From NCBI GenBank assembly GCA_947561715.1, contig OX387199.1, positions 315,001 to 379,000 on the forward strand: a DNA stretch of 64,000 bases, in the 5' to 3' direction. This document shows positions 62,101-64,000 of the stretch, piece by piece. The stretch comes from Ascidia mentula (lineage: Eukaryota > Chordata > Ascidiacea > Phlebobranchia > Ascidiidae). The notes beneath the pieces were generated by a model, which saw only the letters and a list, made by a program, of their open reading frames with translations, had not been told where the DNA came from and did no database searches. A program made the translations under genes and the position numbers. How positions within the stretch are numbered: position 1 is the first letter of the stretch; each line of letters begins with the position of its first letter.

Positions 62101-63894
62101 GAATCACAGCGCCACCCTATGTTGCAATACCTCCGCTTGTTGAAGTTGTTTCAATTCTCGCGCACATTTCACTTCCAGAACATTGCGCGTTCCTCAGGGT
62201 CCCACTCACAGTTCCACCAACCTGGCTCGTTGATCCTGTCACACATTTTCTCCCCAGTTGTCGGCTCACCGTCTGCGCGTTGCAGTTATCGATTGTGCTA
62301 CAACAGGCAGACACGCAGTTGCTGCAAGGCAAGGATGTGATTAAACGGTGTCCGTGCATTAAAAGTCGTGGCATTTACACAAGCGTTAATATATTAACAT
62401 ACGACTGGTATTAACTGCGACCTTTAAAAGGTTTGTTGCTGATGCTGTCAGAAATAATTATAAATTAACTGAAACCAGCTTTTTTAGTTAATGTAACCCT
62501 TAACCTTTACTCAAACATTTATAATGTCGTACAGTTAATTACTGAGTTAAGTTGTTGCCAACAAATTATTTTCTTACTTTTCACCATCGCAAAGTGTGTC
62601 GCAATCCGATGCAGTCAGGCATGACGCCATTGTTGTCACGGTAACAGCGCCTTCAGAGGAAAAAGTTATTACTTAGTTGTCATGAGTAATTCACCACAAG
62701 CATGCGAGTTATAAAATACATAGAGTTCTATTAAAAACTGACGCATTTGTAAGGAAGCACTGCCACCTGGTGGTTAGAAAAGCGGACCTGTCGATGTAGC
62801 TTCATTGGTAGAAACATAACTCAGGAAGTAATTAATATAATGAAATCAAATAAATACCGCCAGCCCTTGTTGTTGTGATTTCTTTCCTGGAACAGATTTG
62901 TCCATTGCAAGTATGTTCGGTGAGAGTTCCACTCGTAACCACCCCGTTCACCGTAACGACCGTCCCACTCTGACAGTTGATAGCGCTAATCATTCCCGCC
63001 ACATCCACGTTGTTGCAGATATCTTCATCGCTGCAGCAGTTTGAGGTACAACCCCTGTATAGAGTGTCAGTTATGTGGAGGGTGGGTTTATAACGTATAT
63101 AACCACGGACTTACGCTGCTCCCTCGCATAGAAAGTAACAGTTTGCAGGGAGTTGACACGAACCTACCGATATCACATCCCCACCTGTTGGTCAAACACA
63201 AAACATTTTCAGGACTTTTGTTTACATTTCGAACCGAACGATTTTTTTACAATTGTGGTAACAATTGACATAACGAGACTAAGAAATAAAGCGAAGTTTT
63301 GTTTATTTCTTGGCTGCATGAAAATAACTGATTTTTTAGGTCGAAACAATGGTTTAGTGGTGAGAAGTTCACCATAAAACTTTCCTCCCGTTCAGAAGTA
63401 GAACGTTAAGTTTCATCAACTTCACCTGAGCTCGTGTCGGTTCTGGCGCAGATAGTTCCGCTGGGGCAGGGGGCGGCTGTCATCATTTCTCCACCATTTA
63501 CTGTAACTCTACCCAGTGCACATCTCATACCTGATGTGGCTGCGAGTTCTGCTACTGTTTCACTGTTGCACTCATCAGCGTCGTTGCAACAAGCCGAAAC
63601 ACAATTCCTATGAGGGGATATTTGCATGCAGTTAAAGTTCGAGGTGTTCGGAAAAACATTTAATTTTTTTTCTTTTTCCACTGGTTGTGACCCAGATGGT
63701 TTTAGGGATTGTTACGAACTTTTGAACCCACTTCAACGACAAACTTTCTTTACCTTTGTAATGTTATTTGTAATATTCAATTTATCGTTATTTGAACAAT
63801 AATTAAGTTTTCGTTGTTCCAACTTACCCTGAAGCACACAGGTCACATGACCCCGCATCTTGGCAAGTTCCTTCAATCACAATCGTAAGAATAC
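55899..63894 (-). CDS. Gene E (3' part): divergent GPI-anchored Ly6/uPAR-like array, 12 domains visible
   Basis: Twenty-four exons are readable and the gene continues off the right edge. Exons 5' to 3': 63828-63894; 63426-63607; 63115-63184; 62858-63054; 62578-62650; 62131-62321; 61776-61848; 61193-61380; 61013-61082; 60774-60934; 60532-60601; 60273-60469; 60144-60216; 59749-59942; 59490-59568; 59003-59202; 58816-58888; 58554-58747; 58296-58368; 57807-58000; 57488-57563; 56870-57066; 56390-56468; 55899-56154. The same phase rule holds (J 2 to 1, M 1 to 2). About 1,074 residues are visible. Domains differ much more from each other and from A to D than those of A to D do, and introns do not align, so no recent cassette expansion happened here. 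Motifs include GCVSVCCDDTDNCNN and NCVSACCNDADECN. Confidence 0.75.
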
Positions 63895-64000
63895 CTGAAA
63901 AAAGTTCAAATGTCACGTGTGAGTGATCAACAAAACCTGATTGTTTGTGGCTTTGTAGGAATTGGTGCCGACTCGGAATTATTTAATGAAGTTTGCAGTT

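Overview
The window is animal genomic DNA: about 62% AT, short GT-AG introns, no bacterial-style ORFs or operons. Compact introns, GTT/ACA-rich coding repeats and overall texture suggest a tunicate such as Ciona, but the sequence alone does not prove this. Every recognisable gene lies on the minus strand and belongs to one family. Names A to E are mine.

I read five tandem genes: A (5' part, 328-1931, runs off the left edge), B (8745-22807, 43 exons), C (23693-34126, 35 exons), D (38805-54855, 43 exons) and E (3' part, 55899-63894, runs off the right edge). Each complete gene encodes a signal peptide, a long array of ten-cysteine domains ending in CC-x4/5-CN (Ly6/uPAR or three-finger like), a threonine-rich stalk and a hydrophobic GPI-type tail. 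Splice sites and phases were read by eye; exon sums give open frames of about 1813 aa (B, 21 domains), 1448 aa (C, 17 domains) and 1748 aa (D, 21 domains). E shows 12 domains.

Architecture is unusual: exon boundaries fall inside domains. A long J exon (158-200 bp) carries the C-terminal third of one domain and the N-terminal half of the next. A short M exon (58-85 bp) carries the middle. J exons start in phase 2 and end in phase 1, M exons the reverse, so any J+M pair can be duplicated or lost without breaking the frame. J exons fall into recurring sequence types (called a to o here), and B, C and D carry these types in different, partly repeated orders, with two exons that look like recombination chimeras and one large 3' deletion.

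Region by region: 1-2 kb start of gene A; 2-8.7 kb non-coding with a degenerate ~2.2 kb repeat in three copies; 8.7-22.8 kb gene B; 23.7-34.1 kb gene C; 34.2-38.8 kb no recognisable gene; 38.8-54.9 kb gene D, with four ~2 kb two-domain cassettes, each holding a 1.0-1.1 kb fold-back (palindromic) element in an intron, and a 2,535 bp duplication; 55-55.9 kb spacer; 55.9-64 kb the more divergent gene E. The products are probably large cell-surface adhesion or recognition proteins; their function is not known from the sequence.
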